DNA of 64,000 bases from Tenrec ecaudatus (Eukaryota > Chordata > Mammalia > Afrosoricida > Tenrecidae), in contig NC_134534.1 of assembly GCF_050624435.1 (NCBI RefSeq), forward strand, positions 69,153,501 to 69,217,500, given 5' to 3'. Below are positions 23,040 through 33,857 of the stretch, in pieces; position 1 is the first letter of the stretch; every line of letters starts with the position of its first letter. The translations under genes and the position numbers were made by a program. The notes below the pieces were generated by a model that was given only the letters and a program-made list of their open reading frames with translations, ran no database searches and was not told the origin of the DNA.

Positions 23040-23538
23040 CCTTGAGACTTCCTCACCCCCCACTATCATGACCTCAGTCCTGCCTTTCACTTAGGGCTAG
23101 ACCGGAGCGTGTACACTGTACAGATAAGCGCTCACTGACACACAGAATCAAGGTCAAATCCAGATCCGTCGGGAATGGAAATGGGAGTAGCAATACCAGG
23201 AGAGTAGGGGGAAGGTAGGGAGAAGTGTTGAAATGATTGACACATAACTCTATCCCCTCAGGAGGATGAACGATAGAAACATGGGTGAAGGGAGACAGTG
23301 GCAGCAGTTGGTGTAAGCTATGAAAACAACAATAATTTATAATTTATAAAGGGGTCAGGAAGGTGGGAGGGAGGGGAAAAAGAAGAGCTGATTCCAAGGG
23401 CTCAAATAGAAAGTAAATGTTTAGAAAATAATCTTGGCAACATATGTACAAATATACTTGATACAATTGATGTATGGATTTTTATAAGAGCTGTAAGAGC
23501 CCCCAATAAAATGATCTCTCTCTTTAAAAAAAAAAATG
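23040..23538 (+). mobile_element. L1 3' UTR copy, 5'-truncated, with poly(A)
   Basis: This is the same family as 9870-11770. It starts in the CCACTATCATGACCTCAGTC block and ends GAGCCCCCAATAAAATGATC. The AATAAA is intact and an A11 tail follows. It lies about 220 bases before the SLCO3A1 Kazal-loop exon. Confidence 0.8.
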
Positions 23539-23761
23539 AATGTATCGAATCTGTGTTACCAGAACTCTGAAGTACTTTTCCTTGTATTTTGTTTTTAAAG
23601 TAATACAGCTGTTGTCTAGAATGGGTATTTTATGACACCATTACCTTGACATCATGAGACTTATCTTACTCCAATATGGACTAATTACTAATTATCAAGG
23701 CCGGTCCTATTAGTTTTATTTTAATCAGTGTTGCCTCCAACTCTCTTCTTTTCTCTCGTAG

Positions 23762-23921
23762 ACCTTCCCTCACCATGCCGCATAGGAATCTAACCGGCAG
23801 CTGCAATGTGAATTGCGGTTGTAAAATACATGAGTATGAGCCAGTCTGTGGGTCAGATGGAATCACGTACTTTAACCCATGTCTGGCCGGCTGTGCAAAC
23901 AGCGGGAACCTGAGCACCGGG
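23762..23921 (+). CDS. SLCO3A1: SLCO3A1 internal coding exon (Kazal-like cysteine-rich extracellular loop)
   Basis: This 160-base exon lies 16.6 kb downstream of the previous one. Its first base completes GG|A, so translation continues G-P-S-L-T-M-P without a break. It encodes the cysteine-rich part of the large extracellular loop between predicted helices 9 and 10, a Kazal-type fold in the OATP family. Six cysteines are visible in the pattern C-x3-C-x-C-x8-C-x10-C-x3-C, around the core YEPVCGSDGITYFNPC. Two N-glycosylation sequons are present: NLT, just before the first cysteine, and NLS near the end. The acceptor AG is at 23760-23761 after a TC-rich tract, and the donor is GGG|GTGAGT with GT at 23922-23923. 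The exon ends on a whole codon (phase 0). Reading past the donor gives intronic sequence. Confidence 0.95.
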
Positions 23922-24984
23922 GTGAGTGTGTTTCATAAATCTGCCATCCAGCGGCAAGGCCAGGTGGAGATTCATATGCAACCATGACGACTTCACGCTC
24001 TACTTTGAAACAGCCTTCTGACAATACCTAGGGGAAAGAGAATCGGGCAATACTTTCATTTGCGTTCCAGGGTTGATGAGAGCACTTGGGTATAACAATT
24101 TATTTCCATATCTGCCGTCATTCTGTGCCAATTCGGCAAAACTTGGTCTGGTTGAACGCTGGCCTCCCTGATAGGACCTGGGTGATGGAGTTGAAGGCCA
24201 TCTTGCAGGCCACCGTGTGTGATATCAATAGAGCAGACTAGAATCGTGCTGACTAAGACAGGACGCTGTGGGGATGGCGGGGGCCATTTTTCAAAGACTA
24301 TCAGATTAGACTTTTATTTTTTACCCCCACTACCTTTCGGGGTAAAGACATTTCTGTCAGTTCACGAATGGGCTATTTTGAGAAATCCTTTCCATGTGAA
24401 TTATAAATAATCTGTAATACTGTGGGAAAGGTTTTCGCATTAGACTCTGACCGTTATTGAATCTGGTCTGATTCTTTTTGTCAGAACAGATTGTCAGATA
24501 CTTTTAATTCAAAAGCTAAAATAATTTTGCTTTTTTGTCCAAGTGAAAAGGGTATATGCCATTTACCACGTTTAGGGAGGTCACATTTTATTTCTGAGTT
24601 TTAAATTGTGGTAAAAAGAGAACTCCTATTCCTGGCTCTCCATTCTGTCCCAGTATCTGCCCATGTTGCGTCAAGTAGAAATTTGGGCAGTTTACAAAGG
24701 AGATGTTGTCTTGTTAGCTCTTCTGTGTGCATAGTACCCAAGGACAATGCTTGACCCAGTAGGACGGACTCATACTAATTTTTTGGAAAAAGTAACCAAG
24801 TAAATGTGGCGAGTGGGTACTTCCAGGTGGCCTGTCTCTGGTACTTCCAGGAGTCAGGAGCTGCCCTGTTCTGGGGCCCAGCAGCCTGACTTAATTTCCA
24901 TCCATGAGTTGTTTATTCCTGCACAGGACACAGCTTACCAGCTAATCAAAGGGATCAAAAAGGCATTTAAAATGGGACAGCCTT
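23922..24984. other. SLCO3A1: SLCO3A1 intron, nothing recognised
   Basis: It follows the donor GTGAGT. No repeat or exon was recognised before the L1 end at 24985. Confidence 0.5.
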
Positions 24985-25095
24985 TTGGAAATGTTGATGG
25001 CAGCATATGTACAAGTGTGCTTAATACAAATGAATGATGGCATGTTAAAAGATTTGTAAGAGCCCTCCAATAAAATGATTAATAAAAATTAAAAT
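24985..25095 (+). mobile_element. Short L1 3' end fragment
   Basis: The fragment reads GCATATGTACAAGTGTGCTT and TTTGTAAGAGCCCTCCAATAAAATG, then an A/T-rich tail. It is the terminal hundred bases of the family at 9870-11770. Confidence 0.6.
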
Positions 25096-25411
25096 AAAAT
25101 GGGATAGCCAATGGGTGATTTCTGCTGTTGGAGTACAAGTCATGATGTTTGCATTATGAATGCGCCACATATATTTTTGTTAGTTTTAACTGTGACAATG
25201 ACATGTGTAACAAAGCGTTTTCAATTCCTACTTTCTTCATGTAGTTTGGTGACATTACCTGTGTCCATCATTTTCCATCACCTTTAAGTGGCCCCCAAGC
25301 AATGAGTCCCCCTTCTCTCTGCCCTCTCCTACCCACCTGCCTTGGGAACCACTAAACTTAGCCATGCATACTATTCTAAATATTTTGTGTTCTAGAGTTT
25401 TCGTGTTAGAG

Positions 25412-25609
25412 CAGCGGTTCTCAACCTGTGGGTCGCGACCCCTTTGGTGGTCAAACAACCCTTTCACACGGTTCGCCCACCCGATTCATAACAGCAGCAA
25501 AATTGCAGTTATGAAGTAGCAATGAAAATCAGTTTTATGGTTGGCGGGTCACCACAACCTGAGGACGTGTATTGAAGGGTTGCGGCATTAGGGAGCTTGA
25601 GAACCACTG
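25412..25609 (+). mobile_element. SPIN-type non-autonomous hAT element with perfect 8-bp target duplication
   Basis: The element begins CAGCGGTTCTCAACCTGTGG and ends GCTTGAGAACCACTG. Its 8-base flanks TGTTAGAG at 25404-25411 and 25610-25617 are identical. At 198 bp it has no open frame. It keeps CCGATTCATAACAGCAGCAA and the GTCACCACAACCTGAGGA block seen in the other copies. It is inserted in the SLCO3A1 intron between the Kazal-loop exon and the helix-10 exon. Confidence 0.9.
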
Positions 25610-25617
25610 TGTTAGAG

Positions 25618-26550
25618 GAGTCTGACAAGATCTGTCCTCCAGTGAATGACTAATTTCCTTCAGCATGATGTTTGCAAGGTTTCTCCATTTATCATACAGA
25701 CCTTGACTGTAGGGCCTGCTCTGTTACATGGTTGCATTAGATGCTTTGTTCAATCAAAATAAAAAACCGGGGCTTGTTTCCTGTTTGGAGTGAGTGCTCG
25801 GATTGGGGAGTTCAAGACTCAAGCAGCAGCCAAGCCAATAGATGACTATGAATGAGAATGAGAGCGTAGGATACAAATGTGACAGAATGGAGTTGTGAAC
25901 ATTTCTTAGAAAAGTTTAGGTTTAAAACTTTGTAATAAACGAAGGGATCTTTCTCTTTGCAAAGAGGGAGGTATTTTCAGGGAGATGTTTTTGTATTTTT
26001 TTTAAGACTGAAATTAATTTAAACACATTTTTACATGGTGGTTACTAGCTGTGATAACCTAAGTGAAGCAAGCTGGAGTGCCAGACGTGTCCCAAAGAGG
26101 AAATACACAGTGTTCCTCTTGCCGAGATGGCCTGATGAAAACAGTCTTTGCTGAAAAATAAGAATGATTTGGTTTATTCTACTTGTAACTACCTCTCTCT
26201 CTGTTAGATTGGCCCTAGGTAGAAACAATAATCGTGAATTTCAGACCTTGTTGAATTTGAAAGATATATTCCATTATGTTTTAGTAAATGGGCCCATAAC
26301 ATCTGTCTTGTCCCTGCTGTCTAAAAGCTACTCGATCACCTAGGACTTCATATTTATCCTACAAAGAAGTTGTGCCTTAACAATAGGGCATTGTATGTTC
26401 ATAAGAGAACGCATCCTTGTTTTAAAAGGGGAAGATTAAAAACGTTTTGCCATTAAAACAATAGTCAGTAAAGCATTCTTACGCATTTGCATGTTGCTAT
26501 GTCCGGTTTTGCTCCTGAATAGCATGCAGATCTTTATTTTGTCCACTTAG
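25618..26550. other. SLCO3A1: SLCO3A1 intron, nothing recognised
   Basis: AT-rich unique intron up to the acceptor at 26549-26550. Confidence 0.5.
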
Positions 26551-26792
26551 ATAAGGAATTACACAGAATGCACCTGTGTCCAGAGCCGGCAAGTGATCAC
26601 TCCACCCACAGTGGGACAGCGCAGTCAGCTCCGGGTGGTTATTGTCAAAACCTATCTCAACGAAAATGGCTATGCGGTGTCTGGGAAGTGTAAACGGAGC
26701 TGCAGTACCCTGATCCCATTCTTAGTCTTTCTTTTCATCGTCACCTTCATCACAGCCTGTGCCCAGCCATCAGCCATCATAGTTACACTCAG
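26551..26792 (+). CDS. SLCO3A1: SLCO3A1 internal coding exon (end of Kazal loop and helix 10)
   Basis: This 242-base exon starts in phase 0 with I-R-N-Y-T-E-C-T-C, which supplies a further sequon (NYT) and the remaining loop cysteines. It continues through VITPPTVGQRSQLRVV and the segment GKCKRSCSTL into a clear transmembrane helix, LIPFLVFLFIVTFITACAQ. The peptide is almost the same as OATP3A1 as I know it from other mammals. The acceptor AG is at 26549-26550 after CCACTT, and the donor is AG|GTGAGA with GT at 26793-26794. The exon ends after two bases of an Arg codon. The first in-frame ATG, at 26593, has no significance because the real frame enters from the splice junction. Confidence 0.95.
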
Positions 26793-28878
26793 GTGAGAAC
26801 TCAACTTAGAGGGGGCGTTTATATAGACTTAGATATGGGAAACAAAGTTGGACTCTGTGAGGGTGCAGACATTTTCCTGGGACACTGAGGAGTCATAAGT
26901 CTTGTCCAACTCGGATCAGGAGAAACAAAAGTTCTCCAGAACTTTCTTTACCCGGTTGAAGTCTAGTCATTTTGTTGACTGACACATCTGCATACTCTTG
27001 GTTCCTGAAGTCTCCACTAAGAGTTTCCACTGCAAGGGTTGAAAGCTAAACGTTAGCTAGAAGTCTGGCCCCAGTGGAGGCTACTGGATTGTGCATGGGG
27101 GACAGAACAAGATCTCCTTCTGTAGCCCCGTGGGCATTGGCCATTGAGGCCGGGCCTGCAGATCACAATGCTGGCGCCATGATTTTGACTCTCATTTAGA
27201 AGTTTGGAGTTGAGTGAAGGAGAGGGAATGAATTTGTTTTTTAGTTCACGCTGTATGTTCTTTGTTATATTAGCTACATATGTTGTTTTGTGTGCTTCTT
27301 GTTTTTACCATGACTTCTGGATGTGAGTACCTTGGTTCTATTAAAAATACTGACACCAGAACATTCAAACTCAAAATTGTCAAAATCAGTGTGTTGGTAT
27401 TTGCAGTGGACTATAGCCGATAAAGGAAGGCAGAGAACATTTGTGGAAGCTTTAGGGATCCGGGGAACACTGAGTAGGAACTCTGGTCATGCTATCCGAT
27501 AAGTGTTAGACTGCTAACTACAAAGTGGGTGGTTCAAACCTTCCAGTAGTTCCGAGGGAGAGAGCTGAGGCCATCTTGTATTGATTTACAGCCTCACTCT
27601 GATTAGCAATCAATTGGATGGTAGTTGTTTTGTTTTGTTTTGTTTTATGGAGTGGTGGGGAAGGTTAGAGAACTGTGCAATGAGGGACTAAGAAAAGGAG
27701 GCCGTTCTCATTCTTCATTCTTATTTAGTCCCTGGCTTCTTAGAACTCAGGTGCTGAACACCTGGCTGAATATGGCCTCATTGCTTTAAAAACCATGGTG
27801 GGACAGCTTGTATTTTGCACCTTGGGCTCCTCTTCGATTGGGTGCCGAGTTAGGCGATTCCCAGCAAAGCCGTCTTTGCTTGTAAGAAAACAGTACCAGA
27901 AAGTCCCATTGGCTCCTTTATCATTGGCTCAGTCAGCATAGTGCATGTGGCGTAACAACTACCCAACTGGCTATGAGGAATAAAGAAGCTGAGCTAAGAG
28001 GCGAGGGGCAGGACCACGGGGATTTCCCATCACACACCCTGCGTGCGCGGGAATAGTAAGGACGAGCTACTTCATGATTAAGAAAGGTCTCTTTTCAGTA
28101 AACTTACTCATTTTAATGATTTAATTCCATAAACTTTCTAGTCTGGCTAAAAACAAAACGAAGCCAGACATCGAGAGGCTCCCCGTTTTGTCGTACTCAG
28201 ACATGACAAAGCCACCAGAGAGCAGCTGCCCCAGAATTTCAAGGGGGGGCTGGAGCGGGGGGGAGAGGGGAATGACTCATCATGAAGTCAGTCCCACCCC
28301 GCTCCTGTGGTCCAGGAATGGCTTGGAGCATGTGTTCTAGGAGCGTAAGAAGAAGCCTGTGGTGGCTGGTAGGGCCCAACTCTTTCTCTGACATTTCATT
28401 TGTTTCCTTAGTGCCTGTTTTTGACTTTGTAGATTTTTTTAAAATTTACATTTTCCTATCTTTTGAGGAATTATGGGAGTGATTTCAGTGTGCCCATTTA
28501 GCATCCTATAAAACACAGGCCAACCAAGCAGAAGGATGCAGTATAATGGGATAAGATTATAGAAATGGACATTTTTGAAGTAGAACTGATTTTGGAAGCT
28601 CGGTTGGGACCACTTCTGTCTCTTCAGCCAACCAGTCTGGTCCTGTTTCTGATCATCTGCCCATGTGGACACAGAGCCCTTAGAGGTCATCAGCTTCTCG
28701 TTAGTGTCTTTCTTGGGGAGAACTTTCTTCAGCCATGCTCAGTTTTGCCTTGTCCTTAGTAAATTTTCTTGAGTTAAAGATTCTGCACAGCATCTTTTTG
28801 GTTGGCTTGAGTGGACCATTATTTTCTCAACACCATTACTCAAAAGAAATATTTTTTGTTCCCTGTTTTCTGCCATAG
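26793..28878. other. SLCO3A1: SLCO3A1 intron
   Basis: Apart from the AfroSINE at 27472, I recognise nothing. A G-rich run is at 28244-28268. Confidence 0.5.
27472..27640 (+). mobile_element. AfroSINE
   Basis: TGTTAGACTGCTAACTACAA, GGGTGGTTCAAACCTTCCAG and GAGGGAGAGAGCTGAGGCCA. The 3' part is diverged and ends in (TTTTG)n. Confidence 0.65.
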
Positions 28879-28943
28879 GTCCGTAGAGGATGCGGAAAGA
28901 CCCTTCGCCCTGGGAATGCAGTTTGTTTTGCTGCGAACGCTTG
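28879..28943 (+). CDS. SLCO3A1: SLCO3A1 short 65-base coding exon
   Basis: This very short exon reads R-S-V-E-D-A-E-R-P-F-A-L-G-M-Q-F-V-L-L-R-T-L. Its first G completes the Arg codon (AG|G) from the previous exon, and its last G starts the Ala codon (G|CC) of the terminal exon. The acceptor is TGCCATAG, with AG at 28877-28878. The donor is G|GTAGGT, with GT at 28944-28945. It encodes the intracellular stretch and the start of helix 11. The segment ERPFALGMQFVLLRTL is highly typical of OATPs. With only 65 bases, skipping it would shift the frame of the terminal exon. Confidence 0.93.
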
Positions 28944-29454
28944 GTAGGTCCCTGAACTTCCAAGTGTGCCTTTCGGTTCCTCCTGGAAGATGGCAGGTGC
29001 TCCCTGTCCTTTGAAAGTGGCAGGTTGAGACCTGCAGGACTGTGAGTAGCTAGAATTTGACAGGTCAGTGGGGAAGGCATAACTTCCTTATTTTTTGACT
29101 CGAGCTTAAAGCTGAGCAGTTGTGTCATTTGATGAAACAAAACGAAACCATCTGTACGGTCGTTTGTTTCTGTTTCATGATGAACATTCAATTGGGCTAA
29201 ATTCCCCCAGAAAGTCTGTCCACAGTAAGATAATTCTGAAGCAGGCCAGTTGTAGTGGGCTTATCCTCCTGAAGTTTTGGGGCCTTTGTGCCTTTTTAAA
29301 CAAGAGAGGCGTGGGAGTTGGTTCTTGCTTTATGTGTGCAAATTTCAATTCCTTACTTCTTTATACTAATTTGAGCAGTCCCTGGCTGGTGTACATCACT
29401 GATGCACTTGGCTACTGACTGAACATTAGAGGGTCAAGTCAACCTTGTTGTACC

Positions 29455-29580
29455 TCAGAAGAAAGGCCTGGCACTCTGCTTACAAAAGCAATCAGCCGTT
29501 GAGAACTCTTTGGAGTAGAGTTCTACTCTGGGAAGCATGGGGTCACCATGGGTTGGCATGGATTTGACAATAATGTGTCA
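29455..29580 (+). mobile_element. AfroSINE, second body type, 3' part
   Basis: GAAGAAAGGCCTGGCACTCT, GTAGAGTTCTACTCTGGGAA and TGGGGTCACCATGGGTTGGC. The head is missing. Confidence 0.65.
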
Positions 29581-29853
29581 ATGTTCCTGGTAACTTTATT
29601 GGCCTGTTTATGGAAAAGAGCCTGTAGGACAAATACTGAAATTGCGACCCTGCCCAAACTTCCAACCACCACCCTTTAGAGAATGTTACCATCTCTCTGC
29701 CCAGAAGTACAAGTCGAGCCCATTCCTCTCGTACTTTACACATTTGGACATGACATGAAGGTGACAACGGACCTTCCTTCCTTTCACGGATGAAAATTGG
29801 TTGATGATATGCTCAGTCTTGTCTTTTAATCCCCTCCAGCTTCTTCTTTCTAC

Positions 29854-30165
29854 AAGGAGCCCTGCTGGAACTGTAGTTTAGGTGTTGCACTTCTAACTAG
29901 GAGGTCGGCAGTTCAAACACACGAGTCGCTCCTTGAGAGAAAGAGGAGGCAGTTTGCTCCCATACAGATTAACAGTCTCTGAACCCCTAAGTGCTCTTCT
30001 ACTCCGCCTTATAGGGTCACTAATCTGGAGAAAGATGGGGCTACCTACTCCCATAAATAGTTACATCTCGGAAACCCATAGGGGCAGTTCTGCCCTGTCC
30101 CATAGGGTCGCTATAGGCATTGACTCCATGGAAGCGAGTATGGGATGGAATCGGTTTTGTGGTCC
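29854..30165 (+). mobile_element. AfroSINE with duplicated body
   Basis: The head AAGGAGCCCTGCTGGAACTG and the B box GGCAGTTCAAACACACGAGT lead into a first body ending CCGCCTTATAGGGTCACTA. A second body begins at once, CTGGAGAAAGATGGGGCTAC, and ends CATAGGGTCGCTATAGGC. One head therefore carries two bodies. Confidence 0.75.
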
Positions 30166-31499
30166 CAGAGAGGTGGGTCTCTTTCTACACTGAGCAGAGC
30201 GCCGTCACAGTGTGCCCTGCCCTGTGGAGGCACTTATAGAAACCTCTCAGAGGCGCCCCCAAGTGGCACCCTGAGCACATGCCATCCCTGCCATCCCTTA
30301 GATAGGCCACTGCTTATTGGACTGGGTAAACAATACCAGGGTCAGTTCGTTTTCCGAGGAAAAGAACCTTTAGTCAAATGATTTTTGTTTTGTTTTGTTC
30401 TATTATTTAAAGGGTGATCCTTGTTCATATTGGGACTACCGTTGTAGGCTTTTTACTTATTAACAAGAGCGACTCATTGGCACTCTGTCAACATGGTGAA
30501 CCACAAGGTTGGTTTAGGTGTACACGAGTTTTACACACACCCCATCAGCTTGTGATGTCTTTGGGCAGGCCGTGGAAACCAGAAATGTGAAGTAGACATT
30601 CCTTTGACCAGTTTCAATGTATTTTTGTACATTTAATGTACACACATACATGGGTACACACGTTCAGTGCATGATTAGAATGTCAACTTCCTCCTCATCT
30701 GTCTTTTTCTTTCTTTCTTCCTGAAGTGGTGGCCTGTCATGTTCTTCCGCTGTTACTTTGCTCTAGTAATCCTTATTGATGTCTATAGGGCTGGGGAGGC
30801 GATGGTTCTGAGTTAGGTATCTCATTTCAGCTTTGAAGAGTGACGTATGTTACAAAGGCGTCATTCCACCCTCTGACCCCGCCACCCTGTCTGGAGTCCT
30901 CAGCGTGTCATTTGTTGCGGGGCATGGCATGGCTCAGCGGTGAACAAACAAGCCCTTTGCAAGGAGCACCGGGAGCTCCTAGTTCCAGTCAATGGGCAGC
31001 TCTTTGGAGGGGTACAGAAATCACTTTTGTGGTAACATTTAAACAGTCATCTAGTTAAAAAAGGAGATAAGGAAATAACATTCTGACACAAAAGGCGTAC
31101 GCATTGGATCTTCTACTTCTCTGTGGACACTGAAAGGTGCTCTTTTAGGAGAAGCAGTGTGGACACTAAAGAGATGGCTAACTGGGAAAAGAACATGCAT
31201 GGCCGGTCCTTTCTTTCCCTCGTGCTTCTCTGCAGCGGTGGAGCGGGCTAGCTGATGCGGACATAGAGTTTGTGACAGTCATTCGGTGGCCGGCCGCTGC
31301 AGCCTCAAGCTTGAGTGCGAGCAAAACATTGCAGGCATTGATCACTTCATTCCATCTTATCCTTAAGCTCTATCGATTGTGAAAAACTATAGTTAGGCCC
31401 AAACAGTTTCCATTTTCCAGACGTGAAGGAAAAAGGAGAGAGCTTTCACAGAGAATAGATCTTACTTTAAATACACACAACTTCTTTAAAAATACAATA
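30166..31499. other. SLCO3A1: SLCO3A1 intron, nothing recognised
   Basis: There may be decayed SINE pieces near 30030-30160 and 30940-31020. Otherwise it is unique. Confidence 0.45.
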
Positions 31500-31602
31500 G
31501 CCATCCTGCCTTTATTTCCCTCTTTCCTCTTCCCTCCACCCTGCCTTTATTTCCCTCTTTCCTCTTCCCTCACTTCCCCACCCCACCCCACTCCTTCACT
31601 GC
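31500..31602. repeat. Homopyrimidine tract with 35-bp tandem duplication
   Basis: CCTGCCTTTATTTCCCTCTT occurs at 31505 and again at 31540, a period of 35. The tract continues in C/T with few purines to about 31602. Confidence 0.85.
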
Positions 31603-31860
31603 TTTCTAGGAACTTTTATTGTGGCTTCAGGACTGTCCTGGTATATTGGCTCGTAGGGTGCAAATAATAAAAGCCGTGGCCAGTGCCATCAAGGAGGTTG
31701 GGGGCCGGGGATGGGACATATTTTCCAATAGCTTCTGCCTTCCATGCAGACGAGGGTTTGATTCGTGGCCAATGCATCTCACACTCAGCCACCTCTTACA
31801 CGTCAGTGGAAGCTGGTAGGTTACTGTGAAGCTGAACAGGCTTCAGCAGAGCTTCCAGAT

Positions 31861-32056
31861 CATCAGTTCTCAACCTGCAGGTTGTGACCCTTTTAGGGGT
31901 TAAATGATCCTTTCACTGGGGTCGTCCGATTCATAACAGTAGCAAAATTACAGTTATGAAGTAGCAACGAAAATAATTTTATGGTTGGGGGTGGGTCACC
32001 ACAACATGAGGAACTGCATGAAAGGGTCTCTGCATGAGGAAGGTTGAGAACCACTG
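31861..32056 (+). mobile_element. SPIN-type non-autonomous hAT element
   Basis: The element opens CATCAGTTCTCAACCTGCAG, a diverged end, and closes GGTTGAGAACCACTG. The central block with ATTCATAACAGTAGCAAAAT and GAAGTAGCAACGAAAATAAT matches the other copies. No convincing 8-base duplication is visible in its flanks (TTCCAGAT and TTAAAGTC). It sits in the last SLCO3A1 intron. Confidence 0.8.
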
Positions 32057-32861
32057 TTAAAGTCTGGTGACCTACTTAAAATAAACACACAAAAAAAACA
32101 AACAACTAGCAAAACCTTATGGGTCACAGTGGTCCATCGGTCCACCCGTGATCAAGGGGATAGTGCAGAACTGGGCAGAGTGTGAGTCCACTGGGCATGA
32201 ATTCAGCATGAGCTTGCCCTGACTCCATAGCAGTGAACAACAGGGCTGTTTGCTCTTGGGGTGCAAGTTGAGCATGGGGCAGAGGGAGTAAGAAACAATG
32301 AAGGAAACCTAGTTCAGTTGACAGCCTTTTTTGGTAGGAGTTCAGAATTGGTTATGTCCTAGCTCAAGTGATAATGCGACTTCTTCTCCCCGGTGCTTCA
32401 CAAACTTAGTAGGATGAGTTTGCTGCAGCGGTTAATACTACACCCCATGTGCCTTTGGACAGTTGTCATCTGCGGTGGCCTCTAACGTAAAGAGAGCCTT
32501 TCCTCGTCACTGCCCTGCAGTCAGGGGCCGGACAAGGGCGCACAAGCACTAAGTGTATTGAGTCTTGGCAGAGAATAAAAGGCCTCAGTGTAGCCTCTTG
32601 AGAATTTAGCCTCAAACGCCGACTTCTTGATTGGAAAAGGATGGCCTAATTGCCTTTTTAGCAGTAGACGTTTTTATAATTCTGAAAGAAAAGTCAATAA
32701 GACGTTCGGAGTTGTCAGCTGAAGGGCCTGAATTATTTACAGTTTTGTGAATACTTTCATAACAGAGATACTAGTTCAGCTGTGGCAGCAGAGGGCCCTT
32801 AAGAAAGCTCACGAGAAAGTGGAATGAACAGATCATGGGATTTTCCCATGAAGTTTGCGAA
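32057..32861. other. SLCO3A1: SLCO3A1 intron, nothing recognised
   Basis: Unique-looking up to the (CA)n microsatellite. Confidence 0.45.
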
Positions 32862-32893
<32 letters not shown>

Positions 32894-32901
32894 GCACACG
32901 T
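32862..32901. repeat. (CA)n microsatellite
   Basis: About 14 CA units are followed by interrupted CACG units. It lies in the last SLCO3A1 intron, about 500 bases before the terminal exon. Confidence 0.95.
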
Positions 32902-32940
32902 GTAAGTTATGTGAGGAAATTACTCCCCCTCACGAATTTC

Positions 32941-33110
32941 AAGGTGCCAGGATGGCATAACCAGTGTGCGCTCAGCAATTCATGTGAAGGTTGGTGGTTC
33001 GGCTCCAGCCGCCAGGACCACAGAAAAGACGGGCCAGTGTTCTGCAAGGATGACGCTAAGTCATTCTCTTCTGCAGCCCCTGGGGTGGCCATGGGTGGGC
33101 TTCGACCCAG
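32941..33110 (+). mobile_element. AfroSINE head and partial body, diverged
   Basis: GTGTGCGCTCAGCAATTCAT and AGGTTGGTGGTTCGGCTCCA match the tRNA-like head. The 3' part is degraded. It is the first of two inverted SINEs just upstream of the last SLCO3A1 exon. Confidence 0.5.
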
Positions 33111-33184
33111 CAGTAAGGGGTTCGGTTGGATTTGGGGAGGCAGACAAGTACCTTGCTCCGTTACAAATCTGCATTCAAAATCGA

Positions 33185-33345
33185 TGGCGCCTGCCCAGGA
33201 CAGGGTAGACCCGCCCCTGTGGGTTTCCCAGGCTATAAATCTCTCCTGGAGCAGAAAGCCTCTTCTCACGTCCACAGAGTGGCTGGTGTGTTCGAACTGC
33301 TGACCTGGGGTGAGACGCCCAACAACCGACCCCTCCGGGGCTCCT
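33185..33345 (-). mobile_element. AfroSINE next to the terminal SLCO3A1 exon
   Basis: On the + strand, GGGTAGACCCGCCCCTGTGG, GAGTGGCTGGTGTGTTCGAA and CGACCCCTCCGGGGCTCCTT give a minus-strand copy. It ends about 60 bases before the acceptor at 33407-33408. Confidence 0.75.
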
Positions 33346-33408
33346 TTCTCTAGGTGTCCACGTGCTAACGGGTTGCCTTGTTTTGTCCCTTCTCGTTCCT
33401 CCCCCCAG

Positions 33409-33857
33409 CCTACATCCCCACGCCCATCTACTTCGGAGCGGTCATCGACACCACCTGCATGCTCTGGCAGCACGAGTGCGGCGTGCAAGGCTCCTGCTGG
33501 GAGTACAACGTGACGTCCCTGCGCTTCGTCTATTTCGGTTTGGCGGCCGGCCTCAAGTTCGTGGGCTTCATTTTCATTTTTCTGGCCTGGTACTCCATGA
33601 AATACAAGGAGGATGCGCTGCAGCGGCGCCGGTGGCGGGACTTCCACCTGAGCACGGTGAGCGAGGCGGTGGGCTGCGGCCACCCTCCCCGCGGCTCGGT
33701 CCGGACCAGGTCCTGCCCGGCGTTCAGCCTCCCAGGGGACTTCCAGGAAGAGGCCGCTCTGCCAAAGGGGGCGCAGGCCACGGCGCGGACCTATCCCGGG
33801 CCCTTCCGCGAAGCAGTAAGCTCCTCGGGCGACCACGAGAACCCCACTGCCATCTGA
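33409..33857 (+). CDS. SLCO3A1: SLCO3A1 terminal coding exon (helices 11-12, cytoplasmic tail, stop)
   Basis: The acceptor is a C-rich tract with AG at 33407-33408, and the stop TGA is at 33855-33857. The peptide begins A-YIPTPIYFGAVIDTTCMLW (helix 11 region). It continues with CGVQGSCWEYNVTS, which has an NVT sequon and loop cysteines, and then helix 12, FVYFGLAAGLKFVGFIFIFLAW. A basic cytoplasmic start, KYKEDALQRRR, follows. The tail keeps the family landmarks HLSTVSE, VRTRSCPAFS and RTYPGPFREAVSSS but ends GDHENPTAI. From memory, the human main isoform has a different and slightly longer end, and tenrec has a few extra residues (CGHPPRGS region). The exon's second half is rich in CpG. ATG codons at 33362 and 33378 lie in the intron and are not starts. 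Confidence 0.95.
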
